Origin: Prostheceraeus crozeri
Lineage: Eukaryota; Platyhelminthes; Polycladida; Euryleptidae
Reading direction: 5' to 3'
Assembly (NCBI GenBank): GCA_907163375.1
Contig: CAJQUW010013604.1
Span: 16,271 to 80,270, forward strand
Length of the DNA: 64,000 bases
Of the stretch, positions 13,151 to 25,586 are shown in pieces. The position numbers and the translations under genes are program-made. Each line of letters starts with the position of its first letter. Positions within the stretch are counted from its first letter, which is position 1. Below the pieces are notes generated by a model. The model saw only the letters and a program-made list of their open reading frames with translations. It ran no database searches and was not told the origin of the DNA.

Positions 13151-15386
13151 TCAACTATAGAGATGATGAATGTGACATATGCTTATGCATGTATAATTGT
13201 ATATACATGTTTCCATATACATAGACCACTTGATATATCAGAAAAATGCTTTAATATACTCTTTATTCAGTGTTGGGCATATCTAATTTGAAAGTTATTT
13301 CCGTTTATCAAAATAATTTGTTCTGTTAATCTCTACTTTGGAAAAAAATGCGAGTCAAGTTAAAGTCAATATGTTGATTCCTTAAATCATCGCATCTTGA
13401 ATCTCGGAATAAGTATCAGACTGAAGCTGTAGCTATATTCATACAAGAGAAAATGAAATGCTAGCCACTTATACTGCAACTTCGAAACGTATTTTAGGAT
13501 TTTTAGCAATATAAGAGTATCGGACATGCACAACAAAAGAAGAAATGAATTATGTTTAAATAGAAGATTGGAGGACCCATGGGAGGAGCTATGGTGATCA
13601 CTCCTATTACAAACTATTCCATGTTTTACTTATCTTATGGAGTCAGAGTTTCGTACAAGTTTTTTACCAAATGTATGCGATCAATCACAAAGAAAATGAC
13701 GGAATTGAATAAAGAGAAAACAGGTCAACACTTGATCTGAAGGTTTGACGGACATCTAACAGCAAACAACGTCGTTGAATTGATATGGCCAAGGTAAAAG
13801 TATACAAGTAGTTGGATTATAATCGCCTTTCATCTGTAGGCAAAACTCGTTTAAACAAGTAAATCTGCTGCGACACAATGTTGTTTCTTGATTTGCAACT
13901 GTCATCGTTCACAGTCAATCAACGGAATAATTTTAATTTTTTGAATTTAAATTCACGATTTTTTTTAATTCAAAGTTCTCGATCTACATTAAAATGCAGA
14001 TAAATGATTCGAGTTAGGCTATATATTGAGAGGAGATGAAGGCCAGCAGATTTTGGGAGGTCTACAACGATCACCTACAACGTCGACACACTTGCATTAG
14101 TTTCAGCTGCACTGTCAAATGTCACTTTCTCACAAAGTTGACTGCTGAATTCAAATACATAAAATTACAAGCCGGAGCCGTGATATTTTCTGTCGGCTAC
14201 GGCTCCGACCTGTTACCACGGTTCCGGACAGCTACGGCTCCAAAACCCTGCTGGGCAAAGTTGCGTTTATGAAACTGATTTCTTCAGAATATCACTTCCA
14301 ACCAGGTTTCTGATCGTTTGCCCTTCCAGGATTCCACCAAATGCATCCAAATGGAATCCTTCGAAAAAAACTTCCGCCAATAAACGAATGGTAATTTTAG
14401 TTGGAAAAATACTAATAGCAGTGTCCTACAAAATTGTAACTGAATGTTCGTAATAGTTAATAAGTTTATTTCTATCAAAATACGTGTAGTGAATTTGAAT
14501 GCATTGTAATGTACAAACAAGCTTCGCCTTTTTTGATGGGATATTAAGTTGAATCATTCTTGAACTAGAATAAAGCAATGTTGTGATTTTCTCGTCAGGA
14601 GTCAGAACGTGTTCAACTTAATCATTGCCATAAAGAAACAACAACACATGACGAAGGATTGCACTTTGCTGCAACCACAAACATAATGAATGATACAATT
14701 ACTGGTTCATTTGTAACAATCCTTCAATTTCTGTCAAGCTAAATGACTCTGTGTGTTAATGAGCTTGCACCATTAGATGCAGTGTGATCATACTTCAAAT
14801 AATTCAGTGAAACTGTGTAAGTAGTATAGACATTATTTGAGTGATTGAAAAGTAGGTCATACATCAATTTGACTCTTTTGTTTTTACATTAGCTTGTTTC
14901 TCCTATTATCAATCATTCTGTAGTCATTCAGAAGCATTTCCCAATCTTATCCAGCATTTTCTATCAGTGATATTCGGGTCGAATGTGGCAGAAGCAAATT
15001 GCTGCAAAATGCAGCTGCAATGATGCATCTTCTTTTTAGAGGAAACAGTGAACTTTCACTGAGTATAAATAGCCAGCTGCAAAAATTTGTAATTTTCAAC
15101 AGAACGTAATGATGAACAAAAAAGTAAAACCCTGCTTCCCAACAGTTGAAAAATCATATTAATCTTGTTAAAGTTACAAGCTAATTTCTATACCTGATAT
15201 ACTTATACGAGTAATGCTTAATTTACATCTTAATATTCGGCCGACAAGAACATTCTCTCCAGCCTGAAAGATTGACTTACATTATGAATATATTTACTGA
15301 CTCTGAAGAGTTATGTCTCTTAGGTAAAAATCGCTTTAATTACTAACTTATTCATTAACTTTAATTAATCATTTACTTGTCAGGAT
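13151..15386. other. Stretch with no recognised gene
   Basis: AT-rich, with short chance frames at 14036-14272 and 14284-14520. The only structured part is the hairpin tract listed separately at 14171-14250. Confidence 0.35.
14171..14250. repeat. Hairpin word tract, word GGAGCC/GGCTCC
   Basis: The words GCCGGAGCCG, CTACGGCTCCGAC and CTACGGCTCC recur in opposite orientations over 80 bases, closing with AAAACCCTG. Locally GC-rich in an AT-rich neighbourhood. Same design as the tracts at 9331, 19453, 20710, 25446 and 25883, but with a different word. Confidence 0.6.
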
Positions 15387-16221
15387 TCTGAGTGTTCATT
15401 TCTTATTCGCTATGCCGATGACGCTAACATGCGCTTTCCTTTATTCAAAGATGAAAACCTAAAAGCTATCAGAGAACAGTCATCTTGAGTGGTCACATGT
15501 ACATGGACTAGAATTGAATGAAGGTAAACGCAAGTCCCTCGTTTTCAAAAAGAGAAATTTTATCCCAGTGAACTTGGAACTCCCATTAGTAACATAAGTT
15601 GATTCCCTTTGAATAATAGGAATTACAATAAATTCGGCATTTTCGTTGTCCAGTCATGTCGATAAGCTAGCTAGCCTTGCTGCACGTCGTTTATACGCTT
15701 TTCGGATTTTGAAGGAATCTTTGTCAAAGGCTGAACTATTAATTTGCTACAATTCTTTGGCAAGAACTGTAATTGAATATTGTGCGCCTCTTTTCCTAGG
15801 TATTTCAATCACCGACTCTAGCCGACTTGATATAGTTCAAAACCGTTTCCATCGAGTCATGTGTGGCAAAAATTGTACAAACAACTGCTTACCATCTTTA
15901 CTGGAAAAATACTCTATCTATCCGTATGCTTAGGAAAACCATGTCTTAGTCTCATATCTTACACAATTTTTGCCGACCCTCTCTGAGTCTCCTTCCAATT
16001 CACAGAACTCAGCGTCTCGCTCGTTTCTTTTTTACTGTGCTTGTGTACTATACAACTCAATGAATTCCGGACATAAGTAATCCTTAGCTTAGCTCTTGCT
16101 TTTTCTCTTTTGATGTTTTGCTTTTTATTGTTCTCTTATGGAGTTAATTCTGAGTAAAAAAATGCCGTTATCGATTTTCACTACCACAAATATGCGCTTA
16201 TTATTATTATTATTATTATTA
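15387..16221 (+). pseudogene. 5'-truncated CR1-like LINE with (TTA)n tail
   Basis: The copy starts inside the reverse transcriptase: at about 15400-15430 it reads FLIRYADDANMRF, carrying the catalytic YADD box. The frame at 15646-15933 then gives RRLYAFRILKESLSKAELLICYNSLARTVIEYCAPL, the conserved segment after the palm. This closely parallels the same region of the full-length LINE at 21460-25378 (RLYALRILR), so both are probably from related families. Stops and frame changes interrupt it. The sequence ends in about eight TTA units at 16198-16221, a common kind of LINE 3' tail. No matching target duplication was seen, which is not surprising for an old copy. Confidence 0.8.
16198..16221. repeat. 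(TTA)n tail
   Basis: Eight TTA triplets; best explained as the 3' tail of the LINE fragment immediately upstream rather than an independent microsatellite. Confidence 0.85.
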
Positions 16222-19200
16222 TGGATGCTATTGTTGGGATATAGCTGTACTTTGCACATTTAGTGGTGAGTAACATAGCAAGAATTCAATAAGAAACTGC
16301 ATCAATAAATCCAGGCTGTTATGATTTCTCCTTGTTTATTCAATTTACTGATATGAAATAAAAGAGGGCTATACGAAGTGTTAATCAGAATGACATAAAG
16401 ATGACAAAAATGACCTCTATCCTTCGAACATGCGAAACTTCAGTGTTGGAAATGAAGGAAATAAAGGTGAATGGCACTACATTGTAGTGCATCGTTGGAT
16501 CCCCGGTATGTACTATCTTCCTTCTCTGAGGGAAGAATATTATGAATTTGAGTCAAGTCAGCAGATGTTAAATTCCTCACATTTCTTCAGAAATTTTTTA
16601 AGCGATGAACTTTATTTGCTGCTGAATTATGCAGAAAGAACTTCCATCATGAATGACTGTTTCAAAATCTTTTTAACTCTATGATAGCGCGACAGTTCAT
16701 TAATATGACTTTTTGGTCTGGTAATCAATTTGAAAATAAAAACCTTTTCGTGGACGTAAGCGTGTGCAATTTACAAGCATGCTCGTAGTTGCGAGGTGCC
16801 CTAATTCAATAAAATCCTTTATATGCGAAATCCGTTTATTAATGCTCATAAACTTGCCACTTTGCTTTGATAGCTACAATCGACTTACTTCATTATCTCT
16901 CCTCTGAAATTCATGGCACCAACTATAAAATGGTCTTATTCCTTCTATCAAATTATATTTCTACAAAATCGTCTACTTACAATACGTCCTCTTCACACAA
17001 CATTAAAATCGAAATTAAAATGAGCATTCAAAACTATCAAGTCACCAAGCAACGCATTCAGGGCAATCTAACATCATGTCAATGCAAGTACCATTAACAC
17101 GTACCATTGTACACGTATGTACAATATCTTGCTAAATATCACCAGGCGATATCTGAGACCTACCAAGAAATCCAAGAGCCGCACAAGAGTGGATCTATCG
17201 GATATCTATAGAGCACGATGTCTACAGAAGATAAAGCGAACACACAGCTGAGCACGTTCCGAAATCCGCCTTCAGGCTTGCCAACAAATATATAGTCAAT
17301 TAAAACAAAGGCTGCTTCAGATGAATAAGACAGCACAACTTACACCAACTAAACATGCCAATTATTGATGACTTTTGACTATATTCAGAGTAGTGCATTT
17401 CAAAAGTTTATTGACCGGTATGCTTAAGAATTTCAGCTTCCCCTTTCAATATAATTTTCCTCTCCATTGTTGAAAGCTATTCTGCAGTAGTTTTTGGCCA
17501 GATGAGATAGAGCATAAAACATTGACTTGAAGATTTATGTTGCTGTCGGTGCTGATATTTGTTGATCATAGCTGAAATAGAGACTTTAGATTTGATTTAA
17601 AATTTTGCATTTTTTATGTTATCTTACCTGACCAAAATACATGACAACATGCTTTCAATGGGAAGTGTAAAGACTACTGTAGACCTTGTGGGGTCACAAA
17701 TAAAGACAACTTCGAAGAGGAGTCGTGAGCCGCGTCAGAGTGGCTGAAGGAGGTTTCACATCCCTGCTTTAAAGAGAGGCAATGTCTGAATATCACAAGA
17801 TAAATCGAAAAATCCATGTTCCAGTAGCACAAGCTTCATATGTACTTTCTCTTTAATTTTATTAGCACTTTTAGATTTTATATAATGAATAATGAGCTTT
17901 TTATCGAGGACATACTGATTTTTATGTCTGCATCTTAGAAAATAGGGAGACTTTAAGTAGACATGTAAAAGCATTAGTTACTGGAACCGAGCCGGAATCG
18001 GAGCTTTCTCCCCGAACAGGATTTAAGCACCAGAAATGAGCTTATCTAATTTGAAGTTTCAGACGGTGACACTCGATGCCTTGTGGATACTATACAGGTA
18101 CACAGTTTGAGAAAAATCTACCAACATATTTCACAACAGGAAAACTTTCCTGCTAATAGTTGAGGACGCAGTATCACCATAACTCATCAGATAGATTGAA
18201 TGCTTTTCAAGACATTTTGTTCACATAATATCCCTAAAAGATCGATTTTAATTTTCAAGTATCCCTTTAAAGCATCCTCTATAGGTGAACATACTCCTAT
18301 ATGGGAAGGGTTAAAAAAAATAAAGAGATCCTCATGTACATCCTGTCGCTGTCATTAGCAAACGGCGTTGCGTGACTGTATTATCAAAAAAGTGCAAAGA
18401 TTCAGTATAAAAATTTTCAAATAATGTTAATGAACGCAGCAGCAAAAGAAGTTAATGAAGAGATATTGATATCTTGAAAAGTAGTTCAATTTAAAGAAAA
18501 TGAGTGCCAAGCAGATTTCGCTTCCTCATCCATTTTGCGCAAAGCAGGAAGATACTCTTATTTTCTTTTGAAATGATAGAAAATACATATAAAGAGATGC
18601 TAGCCTTAATTGAATGGGAACTAAAAGTTTTGACACTAATTTCACTCTGTCTTGATTTGCACTTGCGTACCTAGTCTATTACCTATTCATCTTGGTGCAC
18701 TGACTGAAGTGAAGCTACATTTAAGGTCTCCTGATTGTCAGAATTGCTTTTCTGATACATTAGAAATACATTTATATGTCTGCATCATTTTCAGGCGTCA
18801 CTCAAGACAACCCCGTCCCCCGCACGCATCAATATCTGATACGAGCATTTCATTAAGAAAGTCGGTTGCAAAGGAATTCTTCCCTTTTTGTTAGCTACTT
18901 TGTACTTTGATCCGATATTGCGCAATATATTGTAACGCTTGACTTGCTTTGCTCCAAGGAATATTCATAATTTTGATGTTATGAATATTCATAATTTAAT
19001 TTCTCAGTCCACACGCTCACACATATTTTCATACTGTTTTTCACTTGACGCCATTATTCATGGAATTGTACATTAAAAAGTTTGATATTTTCCTGATGTT
19101 AATGTGAAAGAGCATTGAGTTTTGCACAACTTCTTACAGGGAGTCACAGGAGCAGCGTTCATCGGTAACATAGTAGCTGTGAAAAACCATGCCGCTGGCA

Positions 19201-19452
19201 TGCGAAGTTTAGTTCATATAAGAAATAATTTCTTTTCATAACGGTCTATCTGATGATATAACTGGCTCCTACGACTTTAATCATGCACTTCTAGCGGATA
19301 ACTAAAGGCGTGCATCATTCAAGAAGGCATAATGGATTGTCTTAAGCGGTAATTCTGCCAAAAATGATTCCCTATTCGATGTTTACTTCAGAGAGAACAT
19401 GGATCGACTTCTCGCCTAATTAAACGACAGAGTCGGATGACCTGCCATAATC
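16222..19452. other. Stretch with no recognised gene
   Basis: Several frames of 70-85 residues (16430-16684, 16867-17097, 17756-17974 on the minus strand, 18652-18894) match nothing I know. Around 17200-17350 a basic, glutamine-rich coding-like patch is broken by stops and could be an old transposase scrap. Confidence 0.3.
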
Positions 19453-19580
19453 TGCCGGACCCGGACTCGACCGATGATCAAATTTCTTGACCGGCCGACC
19501 AGTGAATTGACTACTTGTCTCCCACGAACCAGTCGACCGGTTGAACCGGCTGACCAATTTCTCACCGGCGACAATCCTGC
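19453..19580. repeat. Hairpin word tract, word GACCGG/CCGGT
   Basis: Repeated words GACCGGCCGACC, CGACCGGTTGAACCGGC and CACCGGCG in both orientations over about 125 bases. Two short frames of 67 and 75 residues overlap it on opposite strands and are by-products of the repeat, not genes. Confidence 0.55.
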
Positions 19581-20709
19581 AAGCAACTCCTTGACGGCCA
19601 AATTGAACATGATCACCACTAAATCATGTAGCTTCTTTCAAAATTCTCGAATATCCAGCGCTAGTTTACTTCCAATGGGCTGTAGAGGAGCATTAATTTA
19701 ATCTTCATCAATTCGGTAACGATTCTAGAACTACAGAGATGCGTTCAGCGATTTATGTCTGGTCTGGAGCAACCACTTTCCTATTGAAACGTCATCCCTT
19801 GATTTCCGTTGTAGATGGTGTCTAGACTCCGGACTCCGGCCTATAACTAGACCCGAAATATAATACAAACAAATTATTTATCCTCGTGCATAGCTGTCAC
19901 TGTCTTGATGTCAACTTTCACAGAAATAACTTGTCAATAGAAATGCTTTTTTGTCGAGATTATAACTGAAGCTGTTCAGACATACACTATACCTCACTTT
20001 ATCAAGATTGCTGATGAGAACTGCGTTATTTAATTATTATTTGTTCTTACAAATCATAATTTCCTGCTACAGACACAAGCATTAGTACATTTTGCATATT
20101 TCTAAAAAAAGTAGACATGCATTCTAAGTGACTGTTGCACATTGCTTGATTTGGGGGGTGAGATTTTCCGGCGCGGAGACTTTTTGATAGAGTGTTTTCT
20201 CTGCGTTCATGAGACCTGGGTTCGAATCTAGATCTGATGAGACCTAGGCTACTATTAAAATACACTCTACATTCTTGCTGAACACTCAACACAGAAGAAT
20301 GACAGTAGGATTATTGAAGCTCGTCCACATGAAGAAAGTGGTTTGCTTAATTTAGTTCTATGTATAAACCAGTTATATTCATATATTTATTTTCATTCTT
20401 TCATTCATTTGATGATAATTCTGCGAGTATCTAACAACTTCTGTTACATGAACCAAAGAGCCAAAATGGTGCTGAAGTCTACATTTGTTCTTAAATTACA
20501 ATAAAAGGGCAGAGCAATCGTAAAGAAAGGCAACATCGTTTGTCGTTCGTTATAAAAATATATCATGTGGTTCCATCACAGAATGAATGTCATGTTTTGG
20601 AAGATAAGAGTTGCAAACTGCAAACCCGCATGCACCGTAATACTTAAACCCCAACTTGCTGTCGATCATTTCGTGAAGAAATAGACTGATTTTTCGGAAT
20701 TTTAGTTCT
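19581..20709. other. Stretch with no recognised gene
   Basis: Nothing recognised. A TPsiC-like GGTTCGAATCT at 20219-20229 stands alone without the rest of a tRNA. Confidence 0.35.
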
Positions 20710-20810
20710 AGCCGGTTTTTACCAGTTTAACCAGTTTTTGTCGGTTTTTACCTGGTTTTTACCACTTAGTGGCAAAAACCAGTTTTAGCCGGCAAAAAAC
20801 CAACCCTGGT
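20710..20810. repeat. Hairpin word tract, word GGTTTTTACC
   Basis: Repeated GGTTTTTACC, ACCAGTTT and CGGTTTTTACC words followed by the complementary GGCAAAAACC and GGCAAAAAACC, closing with CCAACCCTGG. The 5' and 3' halves are complementary, so the single strand can form a hairpin centred near 20765-20772 (CACTTAGTGG). The same word is used by the tract at 25446-25559. Confidence 0.75.
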
Positions 20811-21436
20811 TTAAAGTTCTTGAAATTTCCATATTTTGAGCTCAAATCAAAACTTCACTCTAGGTTTTAACTTCATTTAGCATAACCTCATCCTCTGAAT
20901 ATGTGAGGGTAAATTACCATGACATGAAAAATGTTGAAAGGCAAAATTTTTAATCTAGTCCTTCTGGGAGTGCAGGATAAATTTCATAGTAATATTCGTG
21001 TTATCACAATGGGTATGGGACATTTGCCACAGATTTAGAAGACAAGCTATTCTATGAGATCAGCAGGGAGGTTAATCGCAGAAATCCGAGGCCAGATTTC
21101 TACATTTTCCTACCCTTCTAGCTTCATGGAATGCCTGTTTTCGATCTTTTATATAGAGCCAAGTGATTTCCTTCCAGCGTGGACGTCTGTTGCATCATAC
21201 AATGAATGAAATTCGTAAAGCAACAAAATGCGTGCACACTTAGAAGAATAATGCACAACAGCTTTATAACAATATTTTTTATAATAATTCATATTCTTAC
21301 AACTATACTTGGAACATATTCTTGATTGAAATGCGATATTGATAAGTTTTAATTGTGAAAATACAGGCATAAATGTTTATCGAATGATGAAAAAGTAAAG
21401 TGAACTTATTGCGACTAACGTTCATCAATAAAGTAA
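20811..21436. other. Stretch with no recognised gene
   Basis: AT-rich, with one unidentified minus-strand frame (21149-21370). Confidence 0.35.
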
Positions 21437-21459
21437 GGAGTGACGATGATCCCTTATAT
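21437..21459. repeat. Target-site duplication of the LINE, 3'-side copy
   Basis: A 23-base word beginning GGAGTGACGATGATCCC is repeated exactly at 25379-25401. The pair brackets the LINE between them. Confidence 0.93.
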
Positions 21460-21481
21460 AAGTAAGTAAGTAAGTAAGTAA
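21458..21481. repeat. (AAGT)n / LINE (TTAC)n tail
   Basis: About five tetranucleotide units directly next to the target-site duplication; the 3' tail of the minus-strand LINE. Confidence 0.9.
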
Positions 21482-21669
21482 ATGTATATTTTCAAAAGAC
21501 ATTGGGAGTCATAATGTACACAATACTTCACGATAAAATTTCTGTACATGAACGTACAAGAGCAACATCAGCAGAAATGAACTAACAGGAAGCACAGCCA
21601 TTAGAATTTAATCTTTATCGTTAATCCAGAATCGATTATAGAAATGACATTATAAGAAAGTAATTCTAC

Positions 21670-24205
21670 CATGTATTAGAATTGTTAGAAATAGCAACTG
21701 TATACGGAAAAAAGGAATTAAGCCGGCGTGTGGTTCGAGAGACGGGTTGAAGAAATCTACCAGAATGAGCAGATGTGACCGGACACAATCGATGCAGAGG
21801 ATGGTCAGGATTTGTAGAGATCTTGTGCAAAAGTCGAACAGCACTATTTAATCGACGGGAATATCAGTCCGGAAAGAAAGTACAATTGCACTCTTGACTA
21901 CACACAATTCGATGAGCACGACGTTGTATCTTGTTCAGCAAATTCTTGTTACGAGAAGATAATGATACGAACAAAGGAGAACAGAACTCAATAGTAGAGA
22001 GGATCAAACAACAGTATACACGTTTTTAAATCCATCGAACCGAGCACAGGACGTAGAATCCTCAAGGCATACAGTCGCTGTGACGCAACTCTGTTGACAA
22101 TATCGAAGTGAGAATCCCATTTTAGATCTGAAGAGAAAGTCACTCCCAGAATTTTTATCGTTTGTACAGGAAGTATACCAGAAATCTCAGGACAGACGCA
22201 TTGAGACGATTTAGGGATCCAAAGAAGTTTGCACTTCCGGAAGTTGAGCGGAAGGCCAATGGAACTAGACCACGAAATCATCCCTGTGTGCTCGTCATAA
22301 GGTGCGGTTATGGCGTGAGGGTAGATCGGTATCACAAATGTGCAATCATCGACGTATTTTACAATGGTACTTGTTGAATGTGTAGGAACAAGAGAACCAA
22401 CCACGGCATTAAATAGGAAAGGCCCTAATATTGATCCTTGAGGAATACCGCTGTTACGGGAAGGAAGTCACTGATGGTGTTACAAATTTTAACTGATTGA
22501 GTTCTATGGGAGAGATAATCAGTTAACCATTTGATAAACCCCTTCGGAAAATGATTTTCCTGCAAACTATTGATTATCACATTATGAGAAAGCTTATCAA
22601 ATGCCTTACTAAAGTCATATGCAAACACTGCGGTTCGCAAAGTAGTCTTTTGATTAAGGGCATATGTGATTTTCTCGTGTAGACATATCAATGCAGCCGT
22701 AGTCGAGGAGTTGGTCAAACCGCCGAATTGATATTTGCCGAAGGACTGGTGGAACATAGGAATAACAGAGTTCAAAATCAACCGTTCACAGATTTTGGAA
22801 GGTACGGGCAACAGAGAAATTGGTCTCAATTCATCCAAGGTTGCAGGTAAGGACTTCGGAATAGGCCTGATAACGCCATGTTTCCAACAGGATGGAAACC
22901 GACGGGTAAGAATGGAGACATTAATAATGTGGGTCAGCGGTGCACTTATAATTAGTGCAGCTTCTTTATAAATTACGGATGGGATATTATCGCAGCCCGA
23001 GGCTTTGTTCGATTTCAGATATGAAAGTTGTTTCTCCACATCTTCCTGATTAACAAGCGGAGCCCAATCATCATCGTAGTCTTGCCTGATGTGCTCGAAC
23101 ATTGAGTTTGAGAAGCCTGTAGAAGAGAGTTAATGAACTCAGCTGCATCAATGTTTGATGAGAATTGGCTCAAAATGGGATCCATTACAGAGAAGGAAGA
23201 TCCCACCTCCATTTCTCAGTTGCAATTAAGGATTTAATCTTGCAACTCAAATGCTTGCAAATATGAAAATTTCGGTTGCGGTAAGCCTCCCATCTTGAGT
23301 TTATCAATGGTTTTATCAGGGGAGTTATGTAGGGCTTGTCTTTGGAACTCATTATTACGGTAGTTGAAGGTATGGTTTTGGCAAAACACCATTGGATCGT
23401 TAAGAAATGAACACTTCTCTTCGAGAGGAACACGCATGTCATAAAGGTGCTTGAAGTTACAACTACCCAACAGACGAAGAAAAGCGTCGACATTCGATGA
23501 TCTGAAATCGTACGTACAACAAACTTTACTATTTGGAGGCAAAATGCAGTTATTTGGAGTACATAAAATCGTTTGATGGTCGCTGGTTGATATAGGAGGA
23601 CCGATTTCGACTTTATATTGTGGGGATATAGAGGAAGACAAAAGCACTAGATCTAAGATACCGTTAAGTCTAGTAGGACTTTTCACTACGTTGCATAAGT
23701 CAAACGAACTCAGTAAGTGAGATGTGTCTAGACGATTAAAGTCACCAGTAATGAGAATGTTATATTCCGGATGATGAAACAGAACATTATCGACATTATC
23801 CGATATAGATGATTGCAAATCGGACGTAGACCTGATAACGCAGGATGGAGGTAGATAAATGCACACAAAGCATAATTTGAGTTTGTGAAAAACGACCCAG
23901 ATACTGTTTGAGCCATAATCATAACCAATAACATCCCAACGGTCAGGTTGAAGGGAATCTTTAATCCAAAGTACTACGCCGCCACCCATTCGTCCATCCG
24001 AACGGTCATCTCGAAAAACTCTGTAATTATTCAAACCGATAGTGATGTCATCAATATCTGAGTCAAGCCATGATTCCGTAGCTGCAAAAATGTCAAGTTC
24101 TTTACTAGAAATGCTAGCGTGAATTTCATCAAGCTTAGGGAAAGCACAATTAACATTAGTGGACATAAATGAAGGTAAGTGAGGATGCAAAGTCGGTAAA
24201 ATCAC
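21670..24205 (-). pseudogene. LINE ORF2: AP endonuclease plus reverse transcriptase
   Basis: The endonuclease frame (24205-23234) shows, in order, TESWL, the glycine run GGGVVLW, CIYLPPS, the catalytic GDFN, LDLVLLSS and SDHQ, as in apurinic endonuclease-like LINE nucleases. A second frame (to about 23185) holds the linker KPLINSRWEAYRN. A third (23102-22425) holds the fingers and palm, with RPISLLPVPSKICERLI, FGGLTNSSTTAAL and the first catalytic aspartate in AYDFSKAFDKLSH. A fourth (from about 22450 to 21988) holds GIPQGSILGPFLFN and the catalytic YVDD. The C-terminal part, near 21670-21800, reads PDHPLHRLCP and FFPYTVAISN. All catalytic boxes are thus present but no single frame spans them. 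The protein would nick target DNA and prime reverse transcription at the nick. Confidence 0.9.
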
Positions 24206-24236
24206 TGATGGAAATGGTTCAATTCACTCTTAGATC

Positions 24237-24951
24237 TCACTTGACAACGAAACATACCACATCTTCACCGTTCTTTCGACGCATCTCCAGTTCCCTCCTC
24301 AAATTCCTTTCCTTATCCTGTTGCATGGGGGTTAGGTCATGTTTCAAGAAAACAGAAGAAAATTCCGAATTCTTTAAAGATTTTGCCCTCTGGAGCAGTT
24401 CTTTTTTGGAGTCAATATCGTTCACTTGAATTCGAAGTAAGCGATTTCCATCCTTACGAGGTCTACCTATTCGATTGCACTGACAAATATCAACATCCGA
24501 GACACCAAGAAAGTTGACTATACGCTTTAGTTGCAGTCGGTCGTGCTCTTTCTTTTGATCTATTGAACCGGAGGATTTCTCTAGCAGCCCAAAGACAATT
24601 ATGTTATTTTTGCGATTGAGGCGATCCACACTCCCGTACCAACGATTCAAGGTCTGAAAACAAGGCAGCAATGTCGTGTAGTTAATCGATTTCACGTTAT
24701 TGATCCTGTTGTTTGTCGTTTATGTATGACACTTTGATCTCTAGTTCATCAATTTTTGCAACCAGTTTGCTGACCGTCGCGTTAAGTTCGTCTACTTTGG
24801 ATGACAGGCAAGAATTTATTTCCCTCTTATGGTCGTTCATTAGAGACCGGATGTCTTCAATCGTTACAAATTCACAATTGGAATTCGCCCGTGTATTTCG
24901 CACCGACTTTCGTACATGCTGGTCATCTCGTGAAGGCATGCCGTTATTCAA
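24237..24951 (-). pseudogene. LINE ORF1: coiled-coil RNA-binding protein
   Basis: The first frame (24951-24697) is a heptad-rich coiled coil (DELNATVSKLVAKIDELEIKV). The second frame (24695-24237) carries RKNNIIVFGLLE and a later FLKHDLTPMQQ segment. This is the pattern of ORF1 proteins of CR1/L1-type LINEs, where a coiled coil precedes an RRM-like nucleic-acid-binding domain. One frame change separates the halves. ORF1 proteins bind LINE RNA. The gap to ORF2 is about 30 bases, typical for a two-ORF element. Confidence 0.8.
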
Positions 24952-25378
24952 TCTGAAAAAATTAAGACGGAATTGAGCCAGGTACCTCAGGCTTCCAGAT
25001 CGGACACCGAAGCTGATTGACCAAACAAGCTTGACAGCAATTAAGGTTGAATGATGTAGATAAGTCGAGAAATGCTAAAAAGACTGCGTAGTATCTATTA
25101 CTGAATGTGCGTGTTGTCACGAAGGAACGAAGTAACAAGCCTCGACGGACTGAACGGTCTTTAGCCAAAATGGACACAAATGAGAAATAATCCCAAAGAA
25201 TGAATGAGATCGAGCACAAAATGCGAAGGCAATAGGCAATTGGTGATCTTGAGGTAGCAACGAATCCAATGATGTAAGTTTTATCACCAAACAGTCTCAC
25301 TAAGCTACCATAAAACTGGATAATCTAACTTTCACATCAGGTACACCAGAACACGACCGCCGCGGACATCGATAGTTT

Positions 25379-25401
25379 GGAGTGACGATGATCCCTTATA
25401 T
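25379..25401. repeat. Target-site duplication of the LINE, 5'-side copy
   Basis: Exact match of 23 bases to 21437-21459. Confidence 0.93.
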
Positions 25402-25445
25402 TGTATGTACCCAGAAAAGTTAAGTAGTAATGCTGGAAAAAAATA

Positions 25446-25559
25446 GTTTTTGCCAGTTGTAGCCGAAAAATGGTTACAAAAGGTTGTGGTTTTTACCAGG
25501 TTTTTACCGGTTTTTACCAGGTGGTAAAAATCAGGGTGGTTTTTACCGGCCAACCCTGC
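25446..25559. repeat. Hairpin word tract, word GGTTTTTACC
   Basis: Repeated GGTTTTTACCAGG, CCGGTTTTTACCAGG and complementary GGTGGTAAAAATCAG words, closing with CCGGCCAACCCTG. Same word and same closing motif as 20710-20810, but on the other side of the LINE insertion. The internal order of words differs, so it is not a simple duplicate. Confidence 0.75.
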
Positions 25560-25586
25560 TTCTGACCCTCACGCTAATCGTGTGCA

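Larger units (their letters stand above)
21460..25378 (-). mobile_element. Full-length CR1/L2-like LINE
   Basis: A 3.9-kb non-LTR retrotransposon on the minus strand. In order it has a 5' leader (25378 to about 24951), an ORF1 region (24951-24237), and an ORF2 region with AP-type endonuclease and reverse transcriptase (24205 to about 21670). A short 3' UTR then ends in (TTAC)n, seen on the plus strand as AAGT units at 21458-21481. A perfect 23-bp duplication brackets the element, so both ends are defined and the copy is probably complete. The reading frames are nevertheless broken at several points: ORF1 needs two frames and ORF2 at least four. Either the copy has decayed by small indels faster than its flanks, or the assembly has indel errors. 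The combination of endonuclease type, the C-terminal HPLH-L-P segment and the tetranucleotide tail suggests the CR1/L2 side of the Jockey superfamily; the exact clade is not settled. Confidence 0.92.

Noticed and set aside
19416-19701. Two overlapping frames on opposite strands
   Set aside because: Both are produced by the GC-rich hairpin tract at 19453-19580.
20160-20230. tRNA or tRNA-derived SINE suggested by GGTTCGAATCT
   Set aside because: Only the TPsiC-like box is present; no A box, acceptor stem or anticodon stem could be laid out around it.
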